DNA from: Actinomycetes bacterium | GTDB lineage: Bacteria > Actinomycetota > Actinomycetes > S36-B12 > CAIYMF01 | NCBI GenBank assembly: GCA_029781935.1 | Contig: JAKOVT010000077.1 | Coordinates: 1-64,000 of the forward strand | Length of the DNA stretch: 64,000 nt | Direction: 5' to 3' | Shown here: positions 9,751 to 17,489 of the stretch, in pieces | How positions within the stretch are numbered: position 1 is the stretch's first letter | Layout: every line of letters begins with the position of its first letter | Program-made: the position numbers and the translations under genes | The notes under the pieces: generated by a model | What the model saw: the letters and a program-made list of their open reading frames with translations, nothing else | Told to the model about the DNA's origin: nothing | Databases searched by the model: none

Positions 9751-12102
9751 CTACGGCACCAGCGGCGCCAGGCACGGCGCGCCGCCGCAGGTGTCGGTCA
9801 CGGTCCCGCCCGTCTGCAGGAACGTCGACTTCATCGCACGGGCGGCAGGTGCCCGCCGTGGCGACTCGTGGGGATCGGTGCCGTACGCCGGTTCGTGCGG
9901 CGCGAGGTTGCCCGTGGGTGGCGCCGGGGTGCCGCTGTCCCAGTAGACGATCGCCGAGCCGTTCCACGGCAGGAACGAGATCGGGGTGATGCCCCAGAAC
10001 GGCTTCACATCGGTGCTGCGGCCCGGCGCCAGACCGGGCAGCAGGACACGGGCGCCGATCGTGCGGGCCTCGACGTCGGCGGTGACGTTGGCGACCTGGT
10101 GGTCACCGAACGCCACGTGCATCAGGACCTGGTGGCGCGGCGTGTTCGGGTACGGGTCGTCGGTCATGTGCTCGGCATAGCCGTTCGCCTCGCTGCGGTC
10201 CCACAGCATCTGCACCACCGAGTACCACACCATGCGGTCGAGCTCGTCGGGGTACGAGGGCTTGAGGATCGCCGAGTAGGTGTCGAAGTCGCTGCTGCGC
10301 TGGAGCAGGGTCGAATAGTTCATCCCCGTCACCCCGAGGACCGAATGGGTCCAGTCGGTCGCGAGCGCGGTGAGCGCGCCGCCGAGGACGCCACCCTGGC
10401 TGTTGCCGTCGTAGTTGACGGTGCCGTCGAGCACCGGCGTCGCCGCGCTCCCCATCCGGAAGGCGGGGTTCGATGCGAAGCCCTGCGGGCTCTTCACCAG
10501 CCGCGCGAGGAACAGCTGGTTGAGGAAGCCCTGCTGCGTGCGGTCGGCGACCTTGGGGAAGTTCGAGACGTCGACCAGCGCGCTCGCGGCGACGCCGAGG
10601 TCCTCGTCGGCGAAGCCGCTCCACTTCGTGGCGCAGTACACCATCCGGTACTGGTTCGAGAAGTCACGCTGGGCGTCCGAGTTCACCTCGTCCGGGTTGC
10701 CGAGGAGACCGTGACCGTAGATGGCGCCGCGCGCCGGACTCACGGGATCACCGCCGGTCGCACTCACCGAACGCGGGATGTTGCAGATGAAGCCGGCGGT
10801 GAAGTCGCCGTTGCGCACCGGCAGCGCGTCGACCGCCGGGTTGCCGCCGTAGTTGAACCGGTTGCCGGGCGAGCCGTCGCCGGTCAGGTAGTTCGGCACG
10901 GTGAACGTGCCGGTGACGCGACGGAAGATCTGGTCGTCGACGTTGTCCTGCACGTTCGTGACCGTGAACGCCGGGGCACCGCCGTGGAGCGTCGCGAACG
11001 CGTCGTCCCGGATGTGGAGCATCCGCCCGGCGAGGTTCTGCTCGCTCGCGACGGTGAAGTCCCACGCGAGGTTCAGGCTGTTCCGGGCGACACCGAGCTG
11101 ACCGAGCCGGTCGAAGATCTGCTCGAAGTGGCCCCGGCGGTTCTCGATCGCGGGCGTGAACGTCGGGATCGTGTCGCGGTAGAGCTGGAAGCCCCGCTCG
11201 ACCGGGATCGGCTTCCCGCTCCCGTCGCGCAGGTTCCGCATGGCGACGATGAAGCGGTGACCCTCGGGCAGGTTCTTCGCCACCCGCACGATGAGCGTCT
11301 TCTGGTCGACCGGGTCCGCCTGGCTGTCGAGCTCGGACCAGATCGGCCACTGCTCACCCGTCTGCGCGTCGAAGAGCAGGATCGGCTGATCCGGCCGCAG
11401 CGATCGCCCGATGTCGGTGACCGGCGCGGCGCCGGTCGTGCCGAGGTCGAGGCCGGGGACGTAGGTCACGATCATCGCCCCGGGGCTGAAACCGTCGTTG
11501 CGGTTCCACTCCGTGGGGTCGATCGGCGCGCCCTTCGAGTTGACCGGCATCGCCTTCGGATCGAAGTGCACGCGGCGGCCGGTGCCGCTCGTCGGGTCGG
11601 CGACGGTGAAGAAGTCGTTCGGGAACGGCATGAGGCACTTGCGCGCCGCGATCGGGTCGCAGCGCTTGGCGCTCGCGGTGTCGACCTTGGGCTCCCACGA
11701 GAAGCTCGCGTAGCCGAGCTCCGCATCCGAGCCGTCCGGCTTCGAGGCGCTCGCCTTGACCGTCAGCAGGCCGGGCTTCAGGTCCGCCGCGTGCAGCTGC
11801 GCGGTCGCACCGTGCGCGTCGCGCGTCAGGCGGCCGGTGATCTCGGTGCTCCCCGTCTCGTCGGGCCAGCCCCTGACGATCCAGACCCGCAACGACGACA
11901 CCTGCAGGTCCGCGTCGAGCCGGACGTCGAGACCGACCTCGCCGCTCGCCGGCGCCTGCGACTTGTTGGCCGGCGCGACGACGTGCACACCCGAGGGCGC
12001 CGCCGTCCCGTGGCCCGGGAACCACTCCCCCGGCACCTTGCAGCCGGTCGCGACGATCGCGACCACGACCGCCACCATGCCGATCCGACGTGCACCCACC
12101 AT
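9751..12102 (-). CDS. large secreted lipoprotein with alpha/beta-hydrolase-like nucleophile motif
   Basis: A 783-residue exported lipoprotein. The start at 12102 follows GGGGGAGG about 8 bases upstream and gives a signal peptide ending in a lipobox (VAIVATGC). Residues 30-150 look like a beta-rich Ig-like domain (VHVVAPANKSQAP, VDLDVRLDADLQ-type strands). Then comes CLMPFPNDFFTVADP, seen in large secreted hydrolase-like proteins. The C-terminal half carries a GNSQGG elbow with Ser568 and a later FGDHQV segment that could supply Asp/His. An esterase or lipase-like role at the cell surface is likely; the substrate is unknown. It is monocistronic. Confidence 0.78.
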   Translation of the reverse strand: MVGARRIGMVAVVVAIVATGCKVPGEWFPGHGTAAPSGVHVVAPANKSQAPASGEVGLDVRLDADLQVSSLRVWIVRGWPDETGSTEITGRLTRDAHGATAQLHAADLKPGLLTVKASASKPDGSDAELGYASFSWEPKVDTASAKRCDPIAARKCLMPFPNDFFTVADPTSGTGRRVHFDPKAMPVNSKGAPIDPTEWNRNDGFSPGAMIVTYVPGLDLGTTGAAPVTDIGRSLRPDQPILLFDAQTGEQWPIWSELDSQADPVDQKTLIVRVAKNLPEGHRFIVAMRNLRDGSGKPIPVERGFQLYRDTIPTFTPAIENRRGHFEQIFDRLGQLGVARNSLNLAWDFTVASEQNLAGRMLHIRDDAFATLHGGAPAFTVTNVQDNVDDQIFRRVTGTFTVPNYLTGDGSPGNRFNYGGNPAVDALPVRNGDFTAGFICNIPRSVSATGGDPVSPARGAIYGHGLLGNPDEVNSDAQRDFSNQYRMVYCATKWSGFADEDLGVAASALVDVSNFPKVADRTQQGFLNQLFLARLVKSPQGFASNPAFRMGSAATPVLDGTVNYDGNSQGGVLGGALTALATDWTHSVLGVTGMNYSTLLQRSSDFDTYSAILKPSYPDELDRMVWYSVVQMLWDRSEANGYAEHMTDDPYPNTPRHQVLMHVAFGDHQVANVTADVEARTIGARVLLPGLAPGRSTDVKPFWGITPISFLPWNGSAIVYWDSGTPAPPTGNLAPHEPAYGTDPHESPRRAPAARAMKSTFLQTGGTVTDTCGGAPCLAPLVP

Positions 12103-12214
12103 GAGCCGACCTCCCCCCGAAGGGGCCGAATGGTACCCACTCCGAGCCGACCCGATATGCGGCACGATCGACGCGAATCCGGCGGCGCGCGTCGGGCCCG
12201 GGCGCTCGACGCGA

Positions 12215-12991
12215 TCAGCGGCCGCGCCACTCGGGCGGCCGCCGCTCGGCCGCCGCCGCCCGGCCCTCCACGGCGTCGGCCGTCTGGCCGACCACCCGGC
12301 GCATCGCCTCACCCATCCGGACCGCGTCCTCCCACGGGAGGTGCGGACCGCGTGCCGCCATCTCCTTGATGGCCCGCTGCGCCAGGGGGGCACCGGCGAC
12401 GAGACGCGCGGCGAGCCCGCGGGCCTCGTCCATCAGGTCCTGCCTCGGCACGACCCTCCAGACGAGACCCATCTCCTTCGCGGCCGCCGCGTCCACCCGG
12501 TCGCCGATGAGCATCAGCTCCATCGCGTTCGACCATCCGATCCGTCCGGGGAGGCGCATCGCTCCCACGATCGTGGGGACGCCCAGGTTGACCTCGGGGA
12601 AGCCGAACTCCGCGTCGTCCGCCGCGATGACGAAGTCGCAGCGCAGGACCGCGGTCAGGCCGTAGCCGAGGCAGTACCCGGGCACCGCGGCGATCGTCGG
12701 CTTCCAGATCTCGAGGCCGCTCTCGAACGAGTTGACCGTGGGGATCTCCCAGAACGTGCCCGGCCACTCGCCCACTGATCCGCGACCGTCCTTGAGGTCG
12801 GCGCCCACGCAGAACGCCCGCCCGGCGCCGGTGACGATGCCGACCCACGCCTCCTCGTCCTCCCGGAACCGCTCCCACGCCGCGTTCAGGTCCCGGCGCA
12901 GGTCACCGTTGATCGCGTTGAGCGCGTCCGGACGGTTGTAGGTGATCGTCGCGACGTGACCGTCGCGTTCGTAGAGCACGGTGTCGGCCAT
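12215..12991 (-). CDS. enoyl-CoA hydratase/isomerase family protein (crotonase)
   Basis: Crotonase-fold protein of 258 residues acting on acyl-CoA thioesters. The oxyanion-hole segments are visible (AFCVGADLKD and GYCLGYGLTAVLRCDFVIA). Of the two catalytic Glu of classical enoyl-CoA hydratase, the second is kept (Glu133 in FGFPEVNLGV) but the first is Thr113. It may therefore not be a standard hydratase; isomerase or other crotonase chemistry is possible. The C-terminal tail is Arg-rich (AAAERRPPEWRGR). It stands alone on the minus strand between the lipoprotein and the SGNH hydrolase. Confidence 0.9.
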   Translation of the reverse strand: MADTVLYERDGHVATITYNRPDALNAINGDLRRDLNAAWERFREDEEAWVGIVTGAGRAFCVGADLKDGRGSVGEWPGTFWEIPTVNSFESGLEIWKPTIAAVPGYCLGYGLTAVLRCDFVIAADDAEFGFPEVNLGVPTIVGAMRLPGRIGWSNAMELMLIGDRVDAAAAKEMGLVWRVVPRQDLMDEARGLAARLVAGAPLAQRAIKEMAARGPHLPWEDAVRMGEAMRRVVGQTADAVEGRAAAAERRPPEWRGR

Positions 12992-13030
12992 GCCCCGAGC
13001 ATCGCGCCTCGGGCGCCGACGGTGCCGCGG

Positions 13031-13843
13031 TCAGGCGATCGCGGGCGCGACCACGTCGCGACGGCTCGTCCCGACCAGTACCGCCGACTCCCGCCGCGCC
13101 CGGAGCACGCGCGTGACCGCGTGATCGAACGGGGGGCGGAGCGCATCGGCGAGGCACCGGTGGCCGTGCACGTTGGGATGGAACCGGTCGGCGGTGAAGA
13201 ACGCCTCGCCGCGCGCCCGGAAGGCCTGGTTGACCCGACGGCCGACACCGACGTGCGCCACCCGCGTCGCCGCATGCGTCGCCCGCACCTTGCGCCGCTC
13301 GTAGGCGAGCGCACGTCGGGTGAGCATCGTCCGGAGTCCGACCGGTACCCGCGGGATCGTGCCCAGGTCGATCAGCCCGCAGAGCAGCGTCTCGCAGCCG
13401 GCCCCGTCGAGCGCGCCGACGATCTCACGCATCTCGCTCGCGAACTGCGCGAGCGGTGTCCCGTGCACGGCATCGTTCGCGCCGACGGAGACCACGGTGA
13501 GGTCCGGGCGCGCGTCCAGTACCGCCGGCAACTGGTGCGCGAGCACGTCGGCCGCACGCGAGCCGCCGACGGCGTACCGGGTCAGGTGGAGCCGCACGGC
13601 CGAGCGCGACGCGACCTGCGCGACGAACACGTCACGCGCGTGGTCGAGGCCGGGCCCGGTGAGCGTGCTGTCGCCGACGACCGCGACCTCCAGCGGTCGG
13701 GCCCCGGATGACTCGCTGCCGTAGTGGCCGGTGAGGTCGAGGTCACCGAATTCGGGGAGCGACGCCCGCGCCGCACGGTGCGCCTGGAACCACAGGCCCC
13801 CGGCCATCGCCGGGAGCGCGAGTGCGACTCCCCGTGCCCTCAT
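13031..13843 (-). CDS. SGNH/GDSL-family hydrolase, probably exported or membrane-anchored
   Basis: Esterase of the SGNH superfamily, 270 residues. All four blocks are visible: Ser59 in VVGDSTLTG, Gly94 in AVGGSRA, Asn123 in GANDA and Asp219/His222 in DRFHPN. The N-terminus (MRARGVALALPAMAGGLWF) is a short hydrophobic signal or anchor, so the enzyme probably acts outside the membrane on a lipid, acetylated glycan or ester. The gene lies 39 bases downstream of the crotonase start on the same strand, which makes the crotonase its possible operon partner. Confidence 0.88.
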   Translation of the reverse strand: MRARGVALALPAMAGGLWFQAHRAARASLPEFGDLDLTGHYGSESSGARPLEVAVVGDSTLTGPGLDHARDVFVAQVASRSAVRLHLTRYAVGGSRAADVLAHQLPAVLDARPDLTVVSVGANDAVHGTPLAQFASEMREIVGALDGAGCETLLCGLIDLGTIPRVPVGLRTMLTRRALAYERRKVRATHAATRVAHVGVGRRVNQAFRARGEAFFTADRFHPNVHGHRCLADALRPPFDHAVTRVLRARRESAVLVGTSRRDVVAPAIA

Positions 13844-13944
13844 AGAGACCTGCGATGGTGCGCCCGCGGGGGCGACGGTTCAATAGGTCGGGATCCTCAA
13901 CCAGGTCCGGGACGTGGGCTCCCGCCGGTCGCTCACGGAAGGAA

Positions 13945-14877
13945 CTACTGGGGCCAGTTGTATTCGGTCCAGCCGGCGCCGGCGACGCCGTCGGACCTCG
14001 TGTAGGTGCACATCGAACGCGAGAAGCGGGCGACCTTGCCCTCCGGGGACACGAGCAGGACCGGCGCGTGCGCAACGGGCTCGGTCGTGAAATCGACGCC
14101 CCCGATGTGCTGCCGGGCGGTCGTCGGGTTCTGCTCGTCGTCGATGTCGACGTCGGTCTCGACCCGCCCCGCGGGAGTGAGCGCGCCGTCGGGGTCGACG
14201 GTGTAGCCGACGGCGAAGAGCTCGACGCCGGGAACGAGCGACCGGGAGCCGTGCACGTACGAGCCGTCGGCGAAGCGCCCCGACGTCCAGTTGTGCGGGA
14301 TCAACCACCAGTCGCGCACACCCCACGAGTGGTCGCGCTGGCCCTCGCAGTCGACCGTCGTGGTGACCCCGTCGACCGTCACGGTGCCGCGCACCCACGC
14401 CGAGATCTCGTAGCGGGTGGTGATCGGGTACGGGAACACCTCGGCGCGCGACTCCCAGACGAGGTCGAGCTCGACCGTGACTCGATCGCCGCGCAGGCCG
14501 TGGTACGCCTCGGCGGGGTCGGGCAGCACCACGGCCGGGGCGCGTCCGGTGACCCGGAAGCGCCGGTAGGGCTCGAGCGTCGTCAGCTCGTAGTCGACGT
14601 CGTCCGTGTGCACCGACAGCGCGTCCATGCCGTCGGGACACGGCATCGCGTGCTCGACGGTGAGGAGCGTCGGCCGGTCGCGGCCGACCAGTGCGATCCA
14701 CCACCAGGCGACGCCCTGGTTGGGGTACAGCCCGAGGCGCACGTACCCGCCCGCCCCGCCGTCGGCGTCGGCCCAGTCGAGGTACCAGGACTCGCCCCAG
14801 AAGGGGCCCTCGTCCGTCCGGACCGGATGCCGGTCCTCGTCGGCGTCGGTCGGCGTGAACAGGGGTGCGTCGGTCAC
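13945..14877 (-). CDS. DUF7064/DUF7065-type (CrtC-like lipocalin fold) protein
   Basis: A 310-residue protein of the type annotated as DUF7064/7065, related in fold to CrtC hydroxyneurosporene hydratase and AttH. Visible: an N-terminal half with WGESWYLDWADADGG and LYPNQGVAWWWIALVG, and a second half with the characteristic GQRDHSWGVRDWW. These proteins usually lie among lipid, steroid or terpenoid catabolic genes; the reaction is unproven. The GTG start at 14877 comes 10 bases after the stop of the SnoaL-like gene, making it the third gene of the decarboxylase operon. Two lipocalin-like halves are expected. Confidence 0.8.
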   Translation of the reverse strand: MTDAPLFTPTDADEDRHPVRTDEGPFWGESWYLDWADADGGAGGYVRLGLYPNQGVAWWWIALVGRDRPTLLTVEHAMPCPDGMDALSVHTDDVDYELTTLEPYRRFRVTGRAPAVVLPDPAEAYHGLRGDRVTVELDLVWESRAEVFPYPITTRYEISAWVRGTVTVDGVTTTVDCEGQRDHSWGVRDWWLIPHNWTSGRFADGSYVHGSRSLVPGVELFAVGYTVDPDGALTPAGRVETDVDIDDEQNPTTARQHIGGVDFTTEPVAHAPVLLVSPEGKVARFSRSMCTYTRSDGVAGAGWTEYNWPQ

Positions 14878-14887
14878 GGCGCTCCGA

Positions 14888-15394
14888 TCAGTCCGGCGCC
14901 GGGAGCGAGCTGCGCCCGCCCGTCGACCAGTACGACGCGGTGAGCTGCAGTCCCGTGCGCGGCCCGCGCGGCGACAGCTCCTCCATCACCCGCTTGTACG
15001 TGGTCTCGAGGATCTTCCACTCGCCGTCGCGCTTCACGTAGGTGTCCTCGTAGAACGCGGCGCCGCGGATGTCGAGCTCCCACTGCAGGTCGACGACCCA
15101 GTCCTCGAGCGCCCAGATCCCGGTCGCGGTGTCGGGACCGGTGAGCGTGATCTCGGGGTGGTGGGCCTTGTGCGACGAGAGGAACGTCTCGCGCCCCATC
15201 GACTTCCGGAAGAACTCGACGATCGCGTCGCGCCCCTCGTACGAGTACGCGCCCGCGCTGTAGGCGCACGTGGCCTCGGGGACGAAGAGTGTGGCGATGT
15301 CGTCCCACCGCTTCAGGTCGAGGAACCGGAAGTACCGGTACTTCACCTGCTTGATGGCCTCGATCTCGACGAGGTCCTCGGGGGTCAGGGTCAC
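14888..15394 (-). CDS. SnoaL-like (NTF2-fold) protein
   Basis: A 168-residue NTF2-fold protein of the SnoaL-4/bile-acid-dehydratase-like kind. Visible: EIEAIKQVKYRYFRFLDLKRWDDIATLFVPEA at the N-terminus, GRDAIVEFFRKSMG, and the C-terminal YVKRDGEWKILETTYKR. Relatives act as dehydratases, cyclases or isomerases on small hydrophobic molecules. The GTG start at 15394 overlaps the decarboxylase stop as GTGA and is preceded by an excellent Shine-Dalgarno (AAGGAGGTG), so it may be translated more strongly than its neighbour. It is the middle gene of a three-gene operon. Confidence 0.85.
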   Translation of the reverse strand: MTLTPEDLVEIEAIKQVKYRYFRFLDLKRWDDIATLFVPEATCAYSAGAYSYEGRDAIVEFFRKSMGRETFLSSHKAHHPEITLTGPDTATGIWALEDWVVDLQWELDIRGAAFYEDTYVKRDGEWKILETTYKRVMEELSPRGPRTGLQLTASYWSTGGRSSLPAPD

Positions 15395-16638
15395 GAGTAA
15401 CGCACCTCCTTGCCGCGGGACTCGCCGTGGTGCCCGACGGCATCGGTGAGGTCCGCGACCAACTGGTCGACGACGGTGGCATGGGCGGGCGACAGCATCA
15501 TGTGCAGGCCCGGTGGATCGACGTTGCGGTTGACGTGCCAGCCGCGGTCGTCGAGCACGTCGCCGACGGCGTACAGGTCGAGGGTGTCCGAGCGGGTGGC
15601 GAGCACGGGGCCGATCGGGTCGCCGACCAGCTCGATGCCGTCGAGCGATGCGATCGCGTCCCGCACAATCGCGGTCGTCGCGAGCAACCCGCGCACGATC
15701 TCGTCGTAGCCCTCGCGGCCGAGCCACTGCATCACGGCCCAGGCGGTCGCGATCGGCGCGGCGGGCTTGGCCCCCGCGACGCCCGGCGAGCCGTACAGGC
15801 CGGCGGGCCAGTCCGAGTAGACGAAGTACTGGTGGCCGAACCAGTCGGCATCGCGGTGCAGGACCGTCGAGGCGCCCTTCGGCGCGTAGCCGTACTTGTG
15901 CACGTCGGCGCTGATCTCGGTGACGCCCTCCACCCGGAAGTCCCACGGCGGGACGTCGTGGCCGAGATCCTCCATGAACGGCAGGACGAACCCGCCGACG
16001 CACGCGTCCACATGGCACCCGGCGCCGTTCGCCGCCGCGATGGCGGCGATCTCGGCGACCGGGTCCATGATCCCGAAGGGGTAGCTGAACGCGGAGGCGA
16101 CCACCACCGCGGTGCGCTCCCCCACCAGCTCCCGCACCGCGTCGACGTCGGCGCGGAAGTGAGCGTCGAGCGGCACGCGCACCACCTCCATGTCGAAGTA
16201 GTGCGCGGCCTTCGCGTACGCCGGATGGGCCGACACCGGAACGACGATCTGCGGGCGCTCGATCCCGCGCGCCCGCGCCCGGCCTCGGTTCACGAGCATC
16301 GACATCAGGATCGACTCGGTGCCGCCCGACGTCATGGACCCGCCGCCGCCGGCCGGGACGTGGAGCAGGCCGCCGGTCATGGCGATGACCTCGCCCTCGA
16401 ACCGCGCGATCTCGGGGAACTTGAACGGGTTCAGCGCGTTGCCGAACAGGTAGCGGCGGTTGACCTCGGTGATCAGGTCCTCGAGCTCGTGGTCGCCGGT
16501 CGGGTACACCAGACCGAACAGCCGCGCGCCGTGCACGTCGGGCTCGCGGCCACGTCGGGTGTCGATCTCGGCGAGCAGGTCGGCGGTGGGCGTGCCCTGG
16601 GTGGGGATCCGCGTCGCGGTCGCGTCGGGGATGTCCAT
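15391..16638 (-). CDS. PLP-dependent decarboxylase/lyase (sphingosine-1-phosphate lyase-like)
   Basis: Fold-type I PLP enzyme of 415 residues. It matches the group II decarboxylase/sphingosine-1-phosphate lyase family: TSGGTESILMSMLVNR (cofactor phosphate site), HVDACVGGFVLPFME (Asp that binds the pyridine nitrogen) and the Schiff-base Lys248 in SADVHKYGYAPKGAS. The sequence around KYGYAPKG favours the S1P-lyase-like branch over amino-acid decarboxylases. It probably cleaves a phospho-amino alcohol or decarboxylates an amino acid. The ATG at 16638 is preferred over the GTG at 16647 because TAGGGT lies exactly 7 bases upstream. It overlaps the SnoaL-like gene. Confidence 0.9.
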   Translation of the reverse strand: MDIPDATATRIPTQGTPTADLLAEIDTRRGREPDVHGARLFGLVYPTGDHELEDLITEVNRRYLFGNALNPFKFPEIARFEGEVIAMTGGLLHVPAGGGGSMTSGGTESILMSMLVNRGRARARGIERPQIVVPVSAHPAYAKAAHYFDMEVVRVPLDAHFRADVDAVRELVGERTAVVVASAFSYPFGIMDPVAEIAAIAAANGAGCHVDACVGGFVLPFMEDLGHDVPPWDFRVEGVTEISADVHKYGYAPKGASTVLHRDADWFGHQYFVYSDWPAGLYGSPGVAGAKPAAPIATAWAVMQWLGREGYDEIVRGLLATTAIVRDAIASLDGIELVGDPIGPVLATRSDTLDLYAVGDVLDDRGWHVNRNVDPPGLHMMLSPAHATVVDQLVADLTDAVGHHGESRGKEVRYS

Positions 16639-16645
16639 CGCCGGC

Positions 16646-16651
16646 ACCCTA
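16646..16651 (-). promoter_or_regulatory. possible leaderless -10 element (TAGGGT)
   Basis: TAGGGT on the minus strand is followed by 7 bases and then the ATG at 16638, the spacing expected when transcription starts on the A of the start codon. A TCGACG hexamer lies 18 bases further upstream. No Shine-Dalgarno precedes this start. Confidence 0.4.
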
Positions 16652-16689
16652 CGAGGTGGCCGCGCGGACCGTCGACCGTCGGAGATCGC

Positions 16690-17175
16690 TCAGGCGGCGA
16701 GGCGCGCGGAGATGTCGTTGCACTCCTCGCACACCGACTCCGGGATGACGCCGAGCCGCATGAGCAGCGCGAACGCCTTGCAGCCGAGGCAGTAGCCCGC
16801 GAACGACTCCAGGCCCGCGGCGACGAGCAGGAGCGCCAGCACGACGAGCGCGGCGCCGATCGCACCGGCGAGCACCAGGACCGTCGCGGTGATCGAGAAC
16901 ACCGCTCCGATGCCCTGGGCGAAGCGCTTGGGCGGACCGGCGACCGGCCTCGGCGTGCTCGACAGGCGGGGGCGCACGACGCGGGTGACGAGGAGACCCA
17001 GCGGGCTCCAGCGCGGTCCACTCGCCACGCGGGCCACGAAGCCGAACACCAGCGGCACGAGGACCCACCACTGCTGCGTGACGAGCAGCGCGACCGCCAT
17101 GACGACGACCCCGGCCGCGACCAGACGCGCCGAGACCTCGTCGACCGGGTTCGGGAACGAGAAGAAGCGGCGCAC
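16690..17175 (-). CDS. DUF4395 family membrane protein
   Basis: A 161-residue integral membrane protein with about four hydrophobic segments (LVAAGVVVMAVALLV, WVLVPLVFGFVARVA, VFSITATVLVLAGAIGAALVVLALLLVAAGLE in two spans). It shows the DUF4395 hallmarks: N-terminal FFSFPNPVDE and C-terminal GYCLGCKAFALLMRLGVIPESVCEECNDI with a CxxC and a second CxxC. Homologues often lie beside thioredoxin or rhodanese genes, so a role in thiol or sulfur redox is suspected but unproven. The GTG start at 17175 lies 20 bases from a symmetrical AT-rich operator. Confidence 0.85.
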   Translation of the reverse strand: MRRFFSFPNPVDEVSARLVAAGVVVMAVALLVTQQWWVLVPLVFGFVARVASGPRWSPLGLLVTRVVRPRLSSTPRPVAGPPKRFAQGIGAVFSITATVLVLAGAIGAALVVLALLLVAAGLESFAGYCLGCKAFALLMRLGVIPESVCEECNDISARLAA

Positions 17176-17489
17176 GGTCCGAGGGTCGCACCCTAAATAC
17201 GACCTGTCAAGTCGTATTTCGTCGGTTGTCCACAGTCTCCTGGGGACGGCCACCCGACGCCGACCCCGTTCCGCCGGGTTCGCTGGCGATTGTCCGGTTT
17301 TCCCTGCCACAATGCCGCCGTTCCCGACACCGGGAGTGGCGGAGTTTTCCCCAGGGGGTGGAGCGGCGTGCGCGCGTTCGGCCGCGGTCGGCACGGCGAG
17401 AACGCTCGGTCGCGGCCGATCCGCGCCGGCGGGCCCCGTGCGTCCGGGGACCGGCCGACCGTCACGCGGGCCCGGTACGGGAGCAGTCC
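17176..17489. other. intergenic region between divergent DUF4395 and sensor-kinase genes
   Basis: This stretch of 314 bases holds no gene I can support. It contains the AT-rich inverted repeat at 17195-17219, a TAGGGT hexamer on the minus strand (17190-17195) that could be the -10 of the DUF4395 gene, one TTGTCCACA at 17226-17234 that matches a DnaA-box 9-mer, and GGGAG before the GTG at 17490. The rest is GC-rich sequence without clear signals. Confidence 0.6.
17195..17219. promoter_or_regulatory. AT-rich inverted repeat, candidate operator
   Basis: Two perfect 9-base arms, AAATACGAC (17195-17203) and GTCGTATTT (17211-17219), flank the 7-base spacer CTGTCAA. The AT content stands out sharply from the surroundings. 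It abuts TAGGGT at 17190-17195 and would cover the -35 region of the DUF4395 promoter, the classic position for a repressor. The regulator is unknown. Confidence 0.6.

Noticed and set aside
17226-17234. TTGTCCACA, identical to an actinobacterial DnaA box
   Set aside because: Only one copy is present and there is no dnaA, dnaN or cluster of boxes, so it is not an origin. A chance 9-mer match is likely.
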